Of a stretch of 64,000 nt of DNA, positions 55,872 through 64,000 are shown in pieces. The position numbers and the translations under genes were made by a program. The DNA lies in assembly GCF_024499055.1 (NCBI RefSeq), contig NZ_CP071249.1, positions 1,086,001 through 1,150,000 of the forward strand. The letters are read 5' to 3'. Position 1 is the first letter of the stretch. The number at the start of each line of letters is the position of its first letter. The DNA is from Turicibacter bilis (GTDB taxonomy: Bacteria > Bacillota_I > Bacilli_A > MOL361 > Turicibacteraceae). The notes beneath the pieces were generated by a model that was given only the letters and a program-made list of their open reading frames with translations, was not told where the DNA came from and searched no databases.

Positions 55872-56858
55872 TTATTTGTTAAGTTTAATCCAATTTTCAA
55901 TACGAGTTAGCATCTTATTAAATTGATGCGGATCATTGAAGTTTGGTAATTGTGCAATTAACACTTCATTAACTGGTTTAACCTGTTCCCCATTTTTTTG
56001 TACAATAAATAAGCTTTTTCCAAGCTCATCTTGTTTAAATAGAGTTGTCGGTAACTGTAATAAAGCTTGAATATTTGCTTTTGATGTCAGTAACTGATGA
56101 AACGCATGTGACTGAGGTTGACTAAATAAATCATTTGGAATGACGTAAAAGGCATACCCACCTGGTTTTAAATAATTTAAATGGTTCTCAATTAATAAAT
56201 ACGGTAGATAGTTGATCCCTTGAGCAGCTAACGTTAATCCTAATTCATTCATTTCTTCCTGTGATAAGTCTCCCTCAGGTAAATCTCCTATAATTAAATC
56301 GAGCGGATCGATAAATAATGGTTTTAACGAGCTTTGTTGATAAAACTGAACCGCATATTCTTGCATATCAGAAAGTGTACATGCAATTTTTAATAAATCA
56401 TGATTGACTTCGACTCCATAAATCTCCTGTGGTTCAGTCCCTAAATGATTTAAAACAGCCGTTAATAAATTTCCAGTTCCTACTGTTAAATCACCTAGAC
56501 GAACTTCATTAAAGTTTTTAACAAACTTAGAGATTAAATACCCCAAAATAAGAGCTATTGAATCTGGTGTCATAATCGCATTGGTTAAACGTTCTGATTT
56601 TAGTCCTTTCAAAATCGCTAATTGAAGCGCTTTTCTAATTTCCTCTTGCGTAAACTCTAACCCCTCTAATGTTGCATAATGTGTTTGCAAAGCTTTCTTT
56701 GACTCTTCATTTATTGATTGGTTAATCTCTTGCGACATGATATTTTGACAAGATTCACACATCGCATGTAAATAACTCATCTTAAGCTCTGAGCTAATGA
56801 TCATCGAGGTTTCATCTACGAGATCAAATAGTTGTTCAATTACTTCAGGTCTAAGCAC
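55872..56858 (-). CDS. ytxK: class I SAM-dependent methyltransferase (YtxK-like)
   Basis: The 328-residue protein resembles N6-adenine DNA methyltransferases. The SAM-binding loop is LTVGTGNLLTAVLNHLG near residue 125. The catalytic NPPY motif is replaced by IGDLPEG near residue 195, so base methylation is doubtful. The start is a GTG after AGAGGTGAT. In Bacillus ytxK lies upstream of ackA, as here. The substrate is unknown. Confidence 0.85.
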   Translation of the reverse strand: MLRPEVIEQLFDLVDETSMIISSELKMSYLHAMCESCQNIMSQEINQSINEESKKALQTHYATLEGLEFTQEEIRKALQLAILKGLKSERLTNAIMTPDSIALILGYLISKFVKNFNEVRLGDLTVGTGNLLTAVLNHLGTEPQEIYGVEVNHDLLKIACTLSDMQEYAVQFYQQSSLKPLFIDPLDLIIGDLPEGDLSQEEMNELGLTLAAQGINYLPYLLIENHLNYLKPGGYAFYVIPNDLFSQPQSHAFHQLLTSKANIQALLQLPTTLFKQDELGKSLFIVQKNGEQVKPVNEVLIAQLPNFNDPHQFNKMLTRIENWIKLNK

Positions 56859-57166
56859 TAAAAATCACCTCTTCATGATATACACATTGATTTTACTACA
56901 ACTTAAAGCCAATGTCACTGTTTTACTCCAAAAAATGTTATAACGTTTATCTTATTTTGGAGTTTGTGAAAAAGCGCTTAAACTTAAACCTCAATGAGTT
57001 TCTTCGGCAGCGCATACGCTTAATTCATCTAGATGTTTTTTTAAAAAAAGTTGTATTAGATATTTTGGGTGGTAAAGACATTCTTATTAACAACGATTTT
57101 TCTAATTTAATCTATTGTCACTTTACCGTATCATGACTAATTGAATTTCAACACGTTTGTCTAACA
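56859..57166. other. intergenic region upstream of ytxK
   Basis: A 74-codon plus-strand frame (56912-57136) exists but has no ribosome site and no recognisable domain. Nothing else is supported in the stretch between ytxK and the gerW terminator. Confidence 0.4.
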
Positions 57167-57210
57167 GAGCAAAAAAATGAGTAAAACGGCTGTTTTACTC
57201 ATTTTTTCCT
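57166..57210 (-). terminator. gerW terminator
   Basis: A long stem, AAAATGAGTAAAAC/GTTTTACTCATTTT, with a four-base loop and T run on the minus strand; it overlaps the gerW stop. Confidence 0.85.
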
Positions 57211-57614
57211 TCCATTCCTTGAGATGATTTAATTCCTGATTTATCAAATTCATTCATGATACTATTAATGACTTTAGGTGCTTGATCTAATAATCGTTCA
57301 TATAAAGAGGTACGTTCCTCAATATGCTTTAATTCGACACCTGATTGATTTACGACTAAGAAAGCAATTGGTGTAATGGAAACTCCACCTCCACTTCCAC
57401 CTCCAAATGGGGGTTGATCATTAGATGATGTTTTACGTTCCGCTTCAAATTCACTACCACCCGCTGCAAATCCAAAACTCACTTTTGAAACTGGAATAAT
57501 AGTTTCTCCATTTTCAGTTTTCACTGGATTCCCAACAATCGTATCAACGTCCACCATCTGTTTAATATTTTCCATGGAGATTTTCATCAAATTATGAATT
57601 GGATGTTCAGCCAT
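57195..57614 (-). CDS. ytfJ: GerW/YtfJ-family spore protein
   Basis: The 139-residue protein has the family landmarks. HPIHNLMKISMENIKQMVD is at the N-terminus, TIIPVSKVSFGFAAGGSEF lies near residue 40, and a Gly-rich GGGSGGGVSITPIAFLVV near 72. In Bacillus it is made in the forespore and needed for some germination responses. It starts 4 bases after the DUF2953 gene, the same pair as ytfI-ytfJ in Bacillus. The ATG follows GGAGGAAT. Confidence 0.95.
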   Translation of the reverse strand: MAEHPIHNLMKISMENIKQMVDVDTIVGNPVKTENGETIIPVSKVSFGFAAGGSEFEAERKTSSNDQPPFGGGSGGGVSITPIAFLVVNQSGVELKHIEERTSLYERLLDQAPKVINSIMNEFDKSGIKSSQGMEGKNE

Positions 57615-57618
57615 GATA

Positions 57619-58383
57619 TCATTCCTCCTCTAACTTAAGCATTTGTTTAATCGTTAACAATTCTTTAAAAGATAATAAAAGAACAATTATAATATCAACG
57701 ATTCGAAACGAGAGTATACATGAGAGATTTAGGAAAATCGAATTTCCACTAAACTTGCTTGTCACATCAAAGTGATACGAATCAATTTTTTTCACATAAC
57801 GCTCAATAAACCGATAAATATTTGCTTGAACGCCCCAAATCACTCCAAGTAGACATCCGGTTGTCATCGCGTCATCTAAACTAAACTCAACAACCGAGTC
57901 TAATTTCTGAATTCTAATTTTTGTGGTTAGCCGGATAAGAACGGTTCTCGCCTCTTTTAAAATCACCTTTCCTCGGTGAATCATTTGCTTAATCTCCTTG
58001 AAATCTAATTTCTGCTTCACCTTCTTCTCTTTAACCTTTTCTTTTTTCTTAAGCGTCACTTTTTCAACCTTTCGTCCTTTTGTTTCAGGTTGTTCAACCG
58101 TTAGCACTTTAGATTTCACCTTAACTTTAACGGCTTCCTTTACTTCAGTCTTTGTAGCTTTCTCTTCTGCTACCTTTTTAACTTCATGAATTTGTTGACT
58201 TGCCTCTTCTTTCATCGACTCACTTAAGACATCATCAACATTGACTCGATATTTAAACCATAAATATCTTAGTTCAATCCATCCATATTGATTTTGAACA
58301 AAAATTTCTATTTTAATTCTAATGAATAATAACAGAATGATAATCCCCGAGAGTACTAACAAAAAATAACCAATCCATCGCAT
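57619..58383 (-). CDS. ytfI: DUF2953 membrane protein (YtfI-like)
   Basis: The 254-residue protein has an N-terminal membrane segment (about residues 4-22) and a short strand region. A very Lys-rich linker follows (about 85-135, VKSKVLTVEQPETKGRKVEK). A C-terminal domain includes SLDDAMTTGCLLGVIWGVQ. This is the DUF2953 layout. In Bacillus ytfI is cotranscribed with ytfJ in the forespore, and here the genes are 4 bases apart. The linker is longer than usual. Confidence 0.85.
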   Translation of the reverse strand: MRWIGYFLLVLSGIIILLLFIRIKIEIFVQNQYGWIELRYLWFKYRVNVDDVLSESMKEEASQQIHEVKKVAEEKATKTEVKEAVKVKVKSKVLTVEQPETKGRKVEKVTLKKKEKVKEKKVKQKLDFKEIKQMIHRGKVILKEARTVLIRLTTKIRIQKLDSVVEFSLDDAMTTGCLLGVIWGVQANIYRFIERYVKKIDSYHFDVTSKFSGNSIFLNLSCILSFRIVDIIIVLLLSFKELLTIKQMLKLEEE

Positions 58384-58473
58384 AATCTAATCCCCTTAAT
58401 TTAGTCTTTTCTGATAGTATGCTTCAAATAAAAAATTTTATTCCTGCCTTTCACTTCTCCCCCCTCCCCTCTA

Positions 58474-58516
58474 GCAAAAAAAGTCGCTAGCACTACTGCT
58501 AACGACTTTTCTCTTA
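58474..58516 (-). terminator. terminator of the second asparagine synthetase gene
   Basis: The stem AAAAGTCGTTAGCA/TGCTAGCGACTTTT is followed by a T run on the minus strand. Confidence 0.85.
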
Positions 58517-60322
58517 TTCAATAAATGACATATGATACTCTTTAAACCAAACATGAAATTGATATAAATAAGCAATTAATTGAGGTTGAGTCATTAATTG
58601 TCCAAACCATGGACGCGTAATAATTTCTTCATTGGTATTCGCAAGTGCCCATAATTTTTGCTCATCAAAAATCTCATGTAAAATTGAATCAGAATCACTC
58701 AATGCTTCTCTTAACAATGTTTGAATTAATTCAGTATAGTGAGGGTTATGTGTTTTTGGATACGGATTTTTTTTACGATATAACACCTCATCAGGAAGCA
58801 CCCCCTCTAATGCTTTACGTAACAACCCTTTTTCCATTCCATCATAAAATTTCATCTCCCATGGAATATTGTATAAATATTCCATCAAACGATGATCCGC
58901 AAATGGGACACGAACCTCAAGACTAGCTCCCATACTCATCCGATCTTTTCGGTCAAGAAGCGTTGTCATAAACCATTTCGTATTCAAATAAGTTAACTGG
59001 CGTTTTTCATTATTTAAGTCACTATCACCCTCTAAAATAGGTGCCATCGCTACTGATTCATTAAATCTTTCTGTCGCATACCCGACCAAATCTAATTTTT
59101 CTTGCCACTCTGGTTTTAATAACGTATTACGGATAGCCAAATCTCGAAGCCATGGAAACATTCCATTCATTGGTTCGCGGTAAAACCAAGGATAACCACC
59201 AAAAATCTCATCTGCACATTCTCCTGACAAACTCACGGTAAAATCCTCTTTAATTTTTTTACAGAACCAATAAAGTGACGAATCTACATCTGCCATTCCC
59301 GGCATATCATGAAAATGAACAGCATCCGTCAAAGCATCAGCCAAGTCTTGATTACTAATGACACAATAATGATGATTTGTATGATTTAAATCGGAGATTA
59401 ATTTAATAAAATCATTATCTTGGGATACCGTAAAATCTGTTTTTTTGAAATATTTTAAATTATCTTCATAATCAATAGAAAACGTATGAAGATTTTTCAT
59501 TTGACTTGCCGCAATCGCGGTAATCGCAGATGAATCAATACCTCCTGATAAAAAAGTACACAATGGAACATCAGATACTAATTGACGCTTAATCGCATCT
59601 AATAAAATTTCTCTCGTTTTAGCAACAGTTGTTTCAAAATCATCTTTATGCTCGTTAGCTTCAAGCTCCCAGTATTGAGTCAATTCAACATGACCAGCCG
59701 AAACTTTCATATAATAACCTGGTTTTAACTCTTCAATCCCTTTATATAATCCATGACCTGGTGTATGAGAAGGGCCAACCCCTAATAGTTCTTTAAATCC
59801 TTCTAATGTTATTTCATTTTTGCGCGTATACTGTAAAATCTGTTTTTGCTCTGATGCAAAAATTAATCCGTCTGGTAATAAACAATAATATAAAGGTTTT
59901 ACCCCCGCACGATCGCGCGCGACATACAGACTTTGCTCTTTACTATTCCATACGGCAAATGCATAAATCCCATTTAATTTTTCAACTACTTTTTCTCCAA
60001 AACACACATACGCTTTTAACAATACTTCTGTATCTGAATGACCTTTAAATGTATAACCTGCCTCTAATAACTCTTGACGAATTTCCTCTGTATTATATAG
60101 CTCACCGTTGTATACCATTGTATAATGGTGAAACGCCATTGGTTGTTTTCCTTGCTCAATATCAACGACTGATAAACGACGGTGTCCTAAAAATACATGT
60201 TTATCATAAAAGGTTCCACCTTCATCCGGTCCACGATGTAAAACAGCTTGCACGCAACTCATATCATAAGGTGTCTTCACCTCATTCAATTGATAATTAA
60301 CGACTCCAAAAATTCCACACAT
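58514..60322 (-). CDS. asnB: asparagine synthetase (glutamine-hydrolysing), second copy
   Basis: This is a 602-residue enzyme with N-terminal MCGIFGVVNY, where Cys2 is the glutaminase nucleophile. HRGPDEGG lies near residue 30, VYNGELYN near 70, and the pyrophosphate loop FLSGGIDSSAITAIAA near 250. The C-terminal synthetase domain includes MGASLEVRVPFADHRLMEYL. The length and DRKDRMSMGASLEVRVPF text fit the Bacillus AsnB/AsnO type, unlike the 527-residue copy at 873-2456. The ATG follows GAGGTGATG. Confidence 0.95.
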   Translation of the reverse strand: MCGIFGVVNYQLNEVKTPYDMSCVQAVLHRGPDEGGTFYDKHVFLGHRRLSVVDIEQGKQPMAFHHYTMVYNGELYNTEEIRQELLEAGYTFKGHSDTEVLLKAYVCFGEKVVEKLNGIYAFAVWNSKEQSLYVARDRAGVKPLYYCLLPDGLIFASEQKQILQYTRKNEITLEGFKELLGVGPSHTPGHGLYKGIEELKPGYYMKVSAGHVELTQYWELEANEHKDDFETTVAKTREILLDAIKRQLVSDVPLCTFLSGGIDSSAITAIAASQMKNLHTFSIDYEDNLKYFKKTDFTVSQDNDFIKLISDLNHTNHHYCVISNQDLADALTDAVHFHDMPGMADVDSSLYWFCKKIKEDFTVSLSGECADEIFGGYPWFYREPMNGMFPWLRDLAIRNTLLKPEWQEKLDLVGYATERFNESVAMAPILEGDSDLNNEKRQLTYLNTKWFMTTLLDRKDRMSMGASLEVRVPFADHRLMEYLYNIPWEMKFYDGMEKGLLRKALEGVLPDEVLYRKKNPYPKTHNPHYTELIQTLLREALSDSDSILHEIFDEQKLWALANTNEEIITRPWFGQLMTQPQLIAYLYQFHVWFKEYHMSFIE

Positions 60323-60469
60323 CTCTACATCACCTCATCAAAATCTCTTTAGTGGGATAAAATAAAAATAATTTGTACGACATATCCTATGCAAAAACCT
60401 ACGAGGTTGAAACAAGTTTTCACTTCTGTTAATATATTTTTATATTTACAAGAAAGGACATTTTCTCAT

Positions 60470-60724
60470 ATGAAACGTCTAATGATTAAAATGATTCGTT
60501 TTTATCAAAAATATATTTCTGTACAATCAGCTCCAAGCTGTCGCTTTATCCCAACCTGCTCTCATTATGCCATCGAGGCCATCGAAACACATGGTGCTAT
60601 TAAAGGTGGTTATCTAGCAGCTAAGCGAATTTTACGTTGTCACCCATGGGGAAAAATGGGCTATGACCCTGTCCCATCCAAATGCTGCAAACATCATAAA
60701 GATACTCCCCATTCTCAAAAGTAA
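60470..60724 (+). CDS. yidD: membrane protein insertion efficiency factor YidD
   Basis: The 84-residue protein matches YidD. It begins [20 protein letters not shown], and [19 protein letters not shown] and [17 protein letters not shown] carry the conserved Cys residues. It helps YidC-dependent insertion of membrane proteins. The frame extends upstream to 60389, but the ATG at 60470 after AAAGGAC gives the family length. It stands alone on the plus strand. Confidence 0.95.
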   Translation: MKRLMIKMIRFYQKYISVQSAPSCRFIPTCSHYAIEAIETHGAIKGGYLAAKRILRCHPWGKMGYDPVPSKCCKHHKDTPHSQK

Positions 60725-60815
60725 ACTATTTTTTCATTTGAATAATTGACATAAAACAACAGGATTGCTATACTCATAACATTGTAAAATTCGATCGATA
60801 AAAGGAGATGAAAGG

Positions 60816-61430
60816 ATGGATTTAATTACACTCTTTGAGTATATTGGTTTATTTGTATTTGCTGCATCCGGAGCTATTTGTGCCATGGAAAAGAAAATGG
60901 ACCTATTCGGAATTTTAATTTTAGCAACTGTAACTGCCATTGGAGGTGGTGTCATTCGAGATGTCGTCACTGATGTTGGAATCCCCGTCTTTTTTTCCAA
61001 CTATCAATACTTATTAGTGATCATAATTGCAACCTATTTAGTCATCTTATTTCGTGGACAAATAAAATGGAGAAATTCATTTATCATTTTAGATGCGCTC
61101 GGTTTAGCCGTATTTACTATTGCAGCGGGAATGAAGGCCATTGAATCTAATTATAATTTTATGACTTTCTTATTTGTCTCTGTCATTACAGCAGTAGGTG
61201 GTGGAGTTATTCGTGACGTCTTAGCTCAGCGAGTTCCTACCATTTTAAAACGCGAAGTTTATGCTGTTGCTTCTTTAATAGGAGCAATCTGTTTTTGGTT
61301 TATTCATCCAATACTAGGAATAACGCTAAGTTCGTATTTATGCTTAGGATTAATTTTGTTTATTCGACTTATCACGCTCTATTATCATATTGAACTCCCT
61401 TATGCAGATAAAGAAGAAATTCATTTCTAA
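60816..61430 (+). CDS. UPF0126/TRIC-like membrane protein
   Basis: The 204-residue protein has about seven membrane segments and two repeats. Each contains an identical-looking core, AIGGGVIRDVV near residue 40 and AVGGGVIRDVLAQRVP near 125. This is the UPF0126 (YadS/YicG) layout, related to TRIC cation channels; some members carry glycine. The ATG follows AAGGAGATG. It lies downstream of yidD and ends in a terminator. Confidence 0.9.
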   Translation: MDLITLFEYIGLFVFAASGAICAMEKKMDLFGILILATVTAIGGGVIRDVVTDVGIPVFFSNYQYLLVIIIATYLVILFRGQIKWRNSFIILDALGLAVFTIAAGMKAIESNYNFMTFLFVSVITAVGGGVIRDVLAQRVPTILKREVYAVASLIGAICFWFIHPILGITLSSYLCLGLILFIRLITLYYHIELPYADKEEIHF

Positions 61431-61460
61431 CCCGATTACATGATAAATCGGGTTTTTTCT
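61428..61460 (+). terminator. rho-independent terminator
   Basis: The stem AACCCGATT/AATCGGGTT has an eight-base loop and T run, after the UPF0126 gene. Confidence 0.85.
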
Positions 61461-61523
61461 TTGCTCTGAATTTAAAACACGGTATAATAGTTCTATAATT
61501 TTAGAAATGTAGTGGTGATAAAG

Positions 61524-63434
61524 TTGAATTTAATGACAATTGAAAATATAAGTAAAAGCTACTCCGTTAAAACATTGCTCAAAGATATTTCATTTGGAAT
61601 CAGTGAAGGAGAAAAAATTGGAATTATCGGAGTTAACGGAACAGGGAAATCAACTCTTTTAAAAATTATTGCTGGTGTTGAAACACCTGAAACAGGAAAA
61701 ATTACAAAAGGAAATCGTGTTCGCATAGAATACCTCTCACAAAACCCACACTTTGATGAAGAAGCAACCGTTTTAGAGCAAGTCTTCAAAGGAAATTCTC
61801 CTGAAATGAAGCTATTACGTGACTACCAAGAAATTCTTGATGTCTTACAAAACGAATATAATGACGAAATCAATGAACGTTTATTAAAGCTACAAGATCA
61901 AATCGACCGCTTAAACTTATGGGATTTAGAAAGCGAGGCCAAATCTGTTTTAACTAAACTTGGAATCACGAATTTCTCACAAAAGGTGAAAGAACTATCA
62001 GGGGGACAACGTAAACGTGTCGCTCTTGCTTCAGCTCTTATCACACCATGTGAATTATTAATCTTAGATGAGCCTACCAACCACTTAGATAACGAAACGA
62101 TCACTAAATTAGAAGACTACTTAAATGGACGTAAAGGGTCACTCTTAATGATTACCCATGACCGTTACTTCTTAGATCGTGTCACAAACCGTATCATTGA
62201 ATTAGATAAAGGAAAATTATATAGCTACGATGGAAACTATTCATTATTCCTTGAAAAGAAAATGGAACGTCTTCAATTAGAAGCAGCTATGGAAGATAAA
62301 CGTCAAAACTTATTAAGAAAAGAATTAGCCTGGGTACGTCGTGGGGCACAAGCACGTTCAACCAAACAAAAAGCTCGTTTGCAACGATTTGACGAACTTA
62401 AAAATCAAGAAAAACCAACTACCCAAGAAAATCTTGATATCTCAGTTGCTTCCACGCGTCTTGGTCGTAAAATCATGGAGTTTAACCACGTCTCTAAATC
62501 TTATGGAGACCGTTGCCTCATTCAAGATCTTGACTACACACTAGCAAGAACGGATCGTATCGGAATTGTTGGACCAAATGGAATTGGAAAATCCACATTA
62601 ATCAATTTAATTCGCGGAAAAATTAAACCTGATTCAGGAACCATTGATATTGGAGAAACAGTTAAGATCGGTTGCTTTGCTCAAGAAAGTGAAGAAATGA
62701 AACCAACCATGAGAGCTATCGATTATATTAAAGAGAAACGTGAATATATTGAAACAGCCGATGGAACCCGTATCACGGCTTCACAAATGTGTGAACGTTT
62801 CTTATTCGACGGACATCTACAATATTCTCAAATTGGTACTTTATCAGGGGGAGAACGTCGTCGTCTATACTTATTACGTATTTTAATGGATGCACCAAAC
62901 GTCTTACTACTAGATGAGCCAACCAATGACTTAGACATCGATACATTACGCCGCTTAGAAGACTATCTTGACGAATTTAACGGAATTGTGATTACCGTTT
63001 CTCATGACCGTTACTTCTTAGATCGTATCTGTAATAAAATCTTTGCCTATGAAGGAAACGGGCACATCACTATTTATACAGGTAACTACAGTGATTACCT
63101 TGTTTTTCAAGAAGCTAACGCTTTAGCTCAAGAAGCTGCACAAGAAGAAGTTAAAGTTAAAGAAACACTAAAAGCAAAGCCACGTCTTGAGAAAAAAATT
63201 AAATTTACCTTTGCTGAGCAAAAAGAATTTGAAACGATTGATGATGAAATTGCTGAGCTAGAAGAAAAAATCTCACAATTAGATGAACAACTCGTTCAAT
63301 ACGCCACTGACTACGTTAAATTACAAGAAATTATGTCAGAAAAATCAGTCGTTGAAGAAACATTAGCTCATAAATATGAGCGTTGGGAATACCTAAATCA
63401 ATTAGCTGAAGAAATTGAAAATTCTAAAAAATAA
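61524..63434 (+). CDS. ABC-F ATPase (Uup/YfmR type)
   Basis: This soluble protein of about 636 residues has two ATPase domains and no membrane segment. The first has GVNGTGKSTLLK, LSGGQRKRVALA and LLILDEPTNHLD. The second has GPNGIGKSTL, LSGGERRRLYLL and LLLDEPTNDLD. A C-terminal coiled coil (about 540-630) is typical of Uup/YfmR. Such proteins act on ribosomes, for instance when translation stalls. The start is ambiguous: TTG at 61524 is well spaced from GTGGTGA, while ATG at 61533 gives MTIENISK and GTG at 61512 is also possible. Confidence 0.92.
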   Translation: MNLMTIENISKSYSVKTLLKDISFGISEGEKIGIIGVNGTGKSTLLKIIAGVETPETGKITKGNRVRIEYLSQNPHFDEEATVLEQVFKGNSPEMKLLRDYQEILDVLQNEYNDEINERLLKLQDQIDRLNLWDLESEAKSVLTKLGITNFSQKVKELSGGQRKRVALASALITPCELLILDEPTNHLDNETITKLEDYLNGRKGSLLMITHDRYFLDRVTNRIIELDKGKLYSYDGNYSLFLEKKMERLQLEAAMEDKRQNLLRKELAWVRRGAQARSTKQKARLQRFDELKNQEKPTTQENLDISVASTRLGRKIMEFNHVSKSYGDRCLIQDLDYTLARTDRIGIVGPNGIGKSTLINLIRGKIKPDSGTIDIGETVKIGCFAQESEEMKPTMRAIDYIKEKREYIETADGTRITASQMCERFLFDGHLQYSQIGTLSGGERRRLYLLRILMDAPNVLLLDEPTNDLDIDTLRRLEDYLDEFNGIVITVSHDRYFLDRICNKIFAYEGNGHITIYTGNYSDYLVFQEANALAQEAAQEEVKVKETLKAKPRLEKKIKFTFAEQKEFETIDDEIAELEEKISQLDEQLVQYATDYVKLQEIMSEKSVVEETLAHKYERWEYLNQLAEEIENSKK

Positions 63435-63470
63435 AAAAATACTCGACCAAAAGGTCGAGTATTTTTTATA
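63432..63470. terminator. bidirectional terminator
   Basis: The stem AAATACTCGACC/GGTCGAGTATTT has T/A runs on both sides between convergent genes. Confidence 0.85.
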
Positions 63471-64000
63471 ATCCAAAGAATGTTGTAAATAATTTAACCG
63501 TAAAATCGTGATCTTCAACTGAAGCTAATTCACGAATTGAGTGCATCCCAAGTAAAGGAGCCCCCATATCCATAACCGGAATCGTTAAAATTGATGATGT
63601 AACTGGACCAATTGTTGTTCCACCACGTACATCTGAACGATTATAGAATTTTTGATATGGTACTTCGGCTGTTTGACATAATCCTTCAAAAATTGCCATA
63701 CAATGGCTATCTGTACTATATGAACCAGAAGCAGCAATTTTAAGTACTGGTCCTTTCCCTAATACTGGACGATGTGTCGGATCATGTTTTTCAGATACAT
63801 TAGGATGAACCGCATGTGCTAAGTCAGCTGAAATCATAACTGAATTTGCTAAAGTACGATGCATTCCCTCACGGTCTTTTCCTAACGCTAATGTTACTCG
63901 TTCAATGATATTTGGAATGAAGTTTGAGTTAGCCCCTTGTGCAGTTAAGCTTCCAATTTCCTCATTATCCATACAGATCATCATTTTCGTTGCAGCAGTT
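63466..64000 (-). CDS. M18-family aspartyl aminopeptidase, C-terminal part (partial)
   Basis: The gene is cut by the window end; about 178 C-terminal residues are visible. The frame runs open to base 64000, reading TAAKMMICMDNEEIGS. That DNEEIGS is the metal-binding motif of M18 peptidases. ADLAHAVHPNVSEKHDPTHR and VRGGTTIGPVTS, then MDMGAPLLGMHSIRE, are further family landmarks with catalytic His residues. It removes N-terminal acidic or neutral residues from peptides. It is convergent with the ABC-F gene. Confidence 0.93.
   Translation of the reverse strand, partial: TAATKMMICMDNEEIGSLTAQGANSNFIPNIIERVTLALGKDREGMHRTLANSVMISADLAHAVHPNVSEKHDPTHRPVLGKGPVLKIAASGSYSTDSHCMAIFEGLCQTAEVPYQKFYNRSDVRGGTTIGPVTSSILTIPVMDMGAPLLGMHSIRELASVEDHDFTVKLFTTFFGL

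Noticed and set aside
56912..57136. 74-codon plus-strand frame
   Set aside because: It has no Shine-Dalgarno sequence and no recognisable domain, and sits in the upstream region of ytxK; kept only as a note.

Overview
The window is a compact, AT-rich chromosomal segment from a spore-forming Bacillota. Spore genes are present (spoVID, ysxE, gerW/ytfJ, a CotD-like coat gene). Two T-box leaders, an L20-type leader before infC and Shine-Dalgarno sites before almost every gene also fit. Gene order repeatedly matches Bacillus: spoVID-ysxE-valS-folC, infC-rpmI-rplT-M42 peptidase, dnaB-dnaI, dnaE-pfkA-pyk, ytxK-ackA and ytfI-ytfJ. A Turicibacter/Erysipelotrichia-like genome is my guess; no rRNA or tRNA is present to test it. 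Most genes lie on the minus strand.

Layout. 1-6.4 kb: start of a secreted protein, an acetyltransferase, a first asparagine synthetase, a DUF1622-like membrane protein, radC, a SPOR protein, folC and a PASTA-like protein. 6.5-14.1 kb: valS, then a 1.9-kb gene-free array of structured repeats, then the valS T-box, ysxE and spoVID. The T-box is therefore separated from its gene by the repeats. 14.1-20.7 kb: a candidate small RNA, an M42 aminopeptidase, rplT-rpmI-infC (infC starting at ATT), a CvpA-like protein and thrS with its T-box. 20.8-30.1 kb: dnaI-dnaB, coaE, mutM, a decayed gene remnant, an acetyltransferase and polA. 30.2-36.4 kb: accessory genes, including a phosphoesterase with degenerate motifs, a Tyr/Pro-rich protein, an IS200-like element, a dehydrogenase, a second cluster of the same repeats and two tandem polysaccharide deacetylases.

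36.5-41.0 kb holds a complete glucose phosphotransferase set (ptsG, crr, ptsH, ptsI). 41.2-46.7 kb holds a polyprenyl diphosphate synthase, an NDH-2 fused to a DoxX-like membrane domain, a two-repeat PplA-like lipoprotein and an ApbE flavin transferase. Together these resemble a reduced or divergent flavin-based extracellular electron transfer set. 46.8-64 kb: a CotD-like coat gene, a Nudix hydrolase, pyk-pfkA, dnaE-nrnA, ackA-ytxK, ytfJ-ytfI, a second asparagine synthetase, yidD, a UPF0126 protein, an ABC-F ATPase and a truncated M18 aminopeptidase.

The least explained structure is the hairpin repeat family. There are eight units at 9.9-10.8 kb and three at 33.65-33.8 kb. Arms change in compensating ways, a bulge is conserved, and one copy of the flanking backbone repeat has no hairpin, like an empty site.
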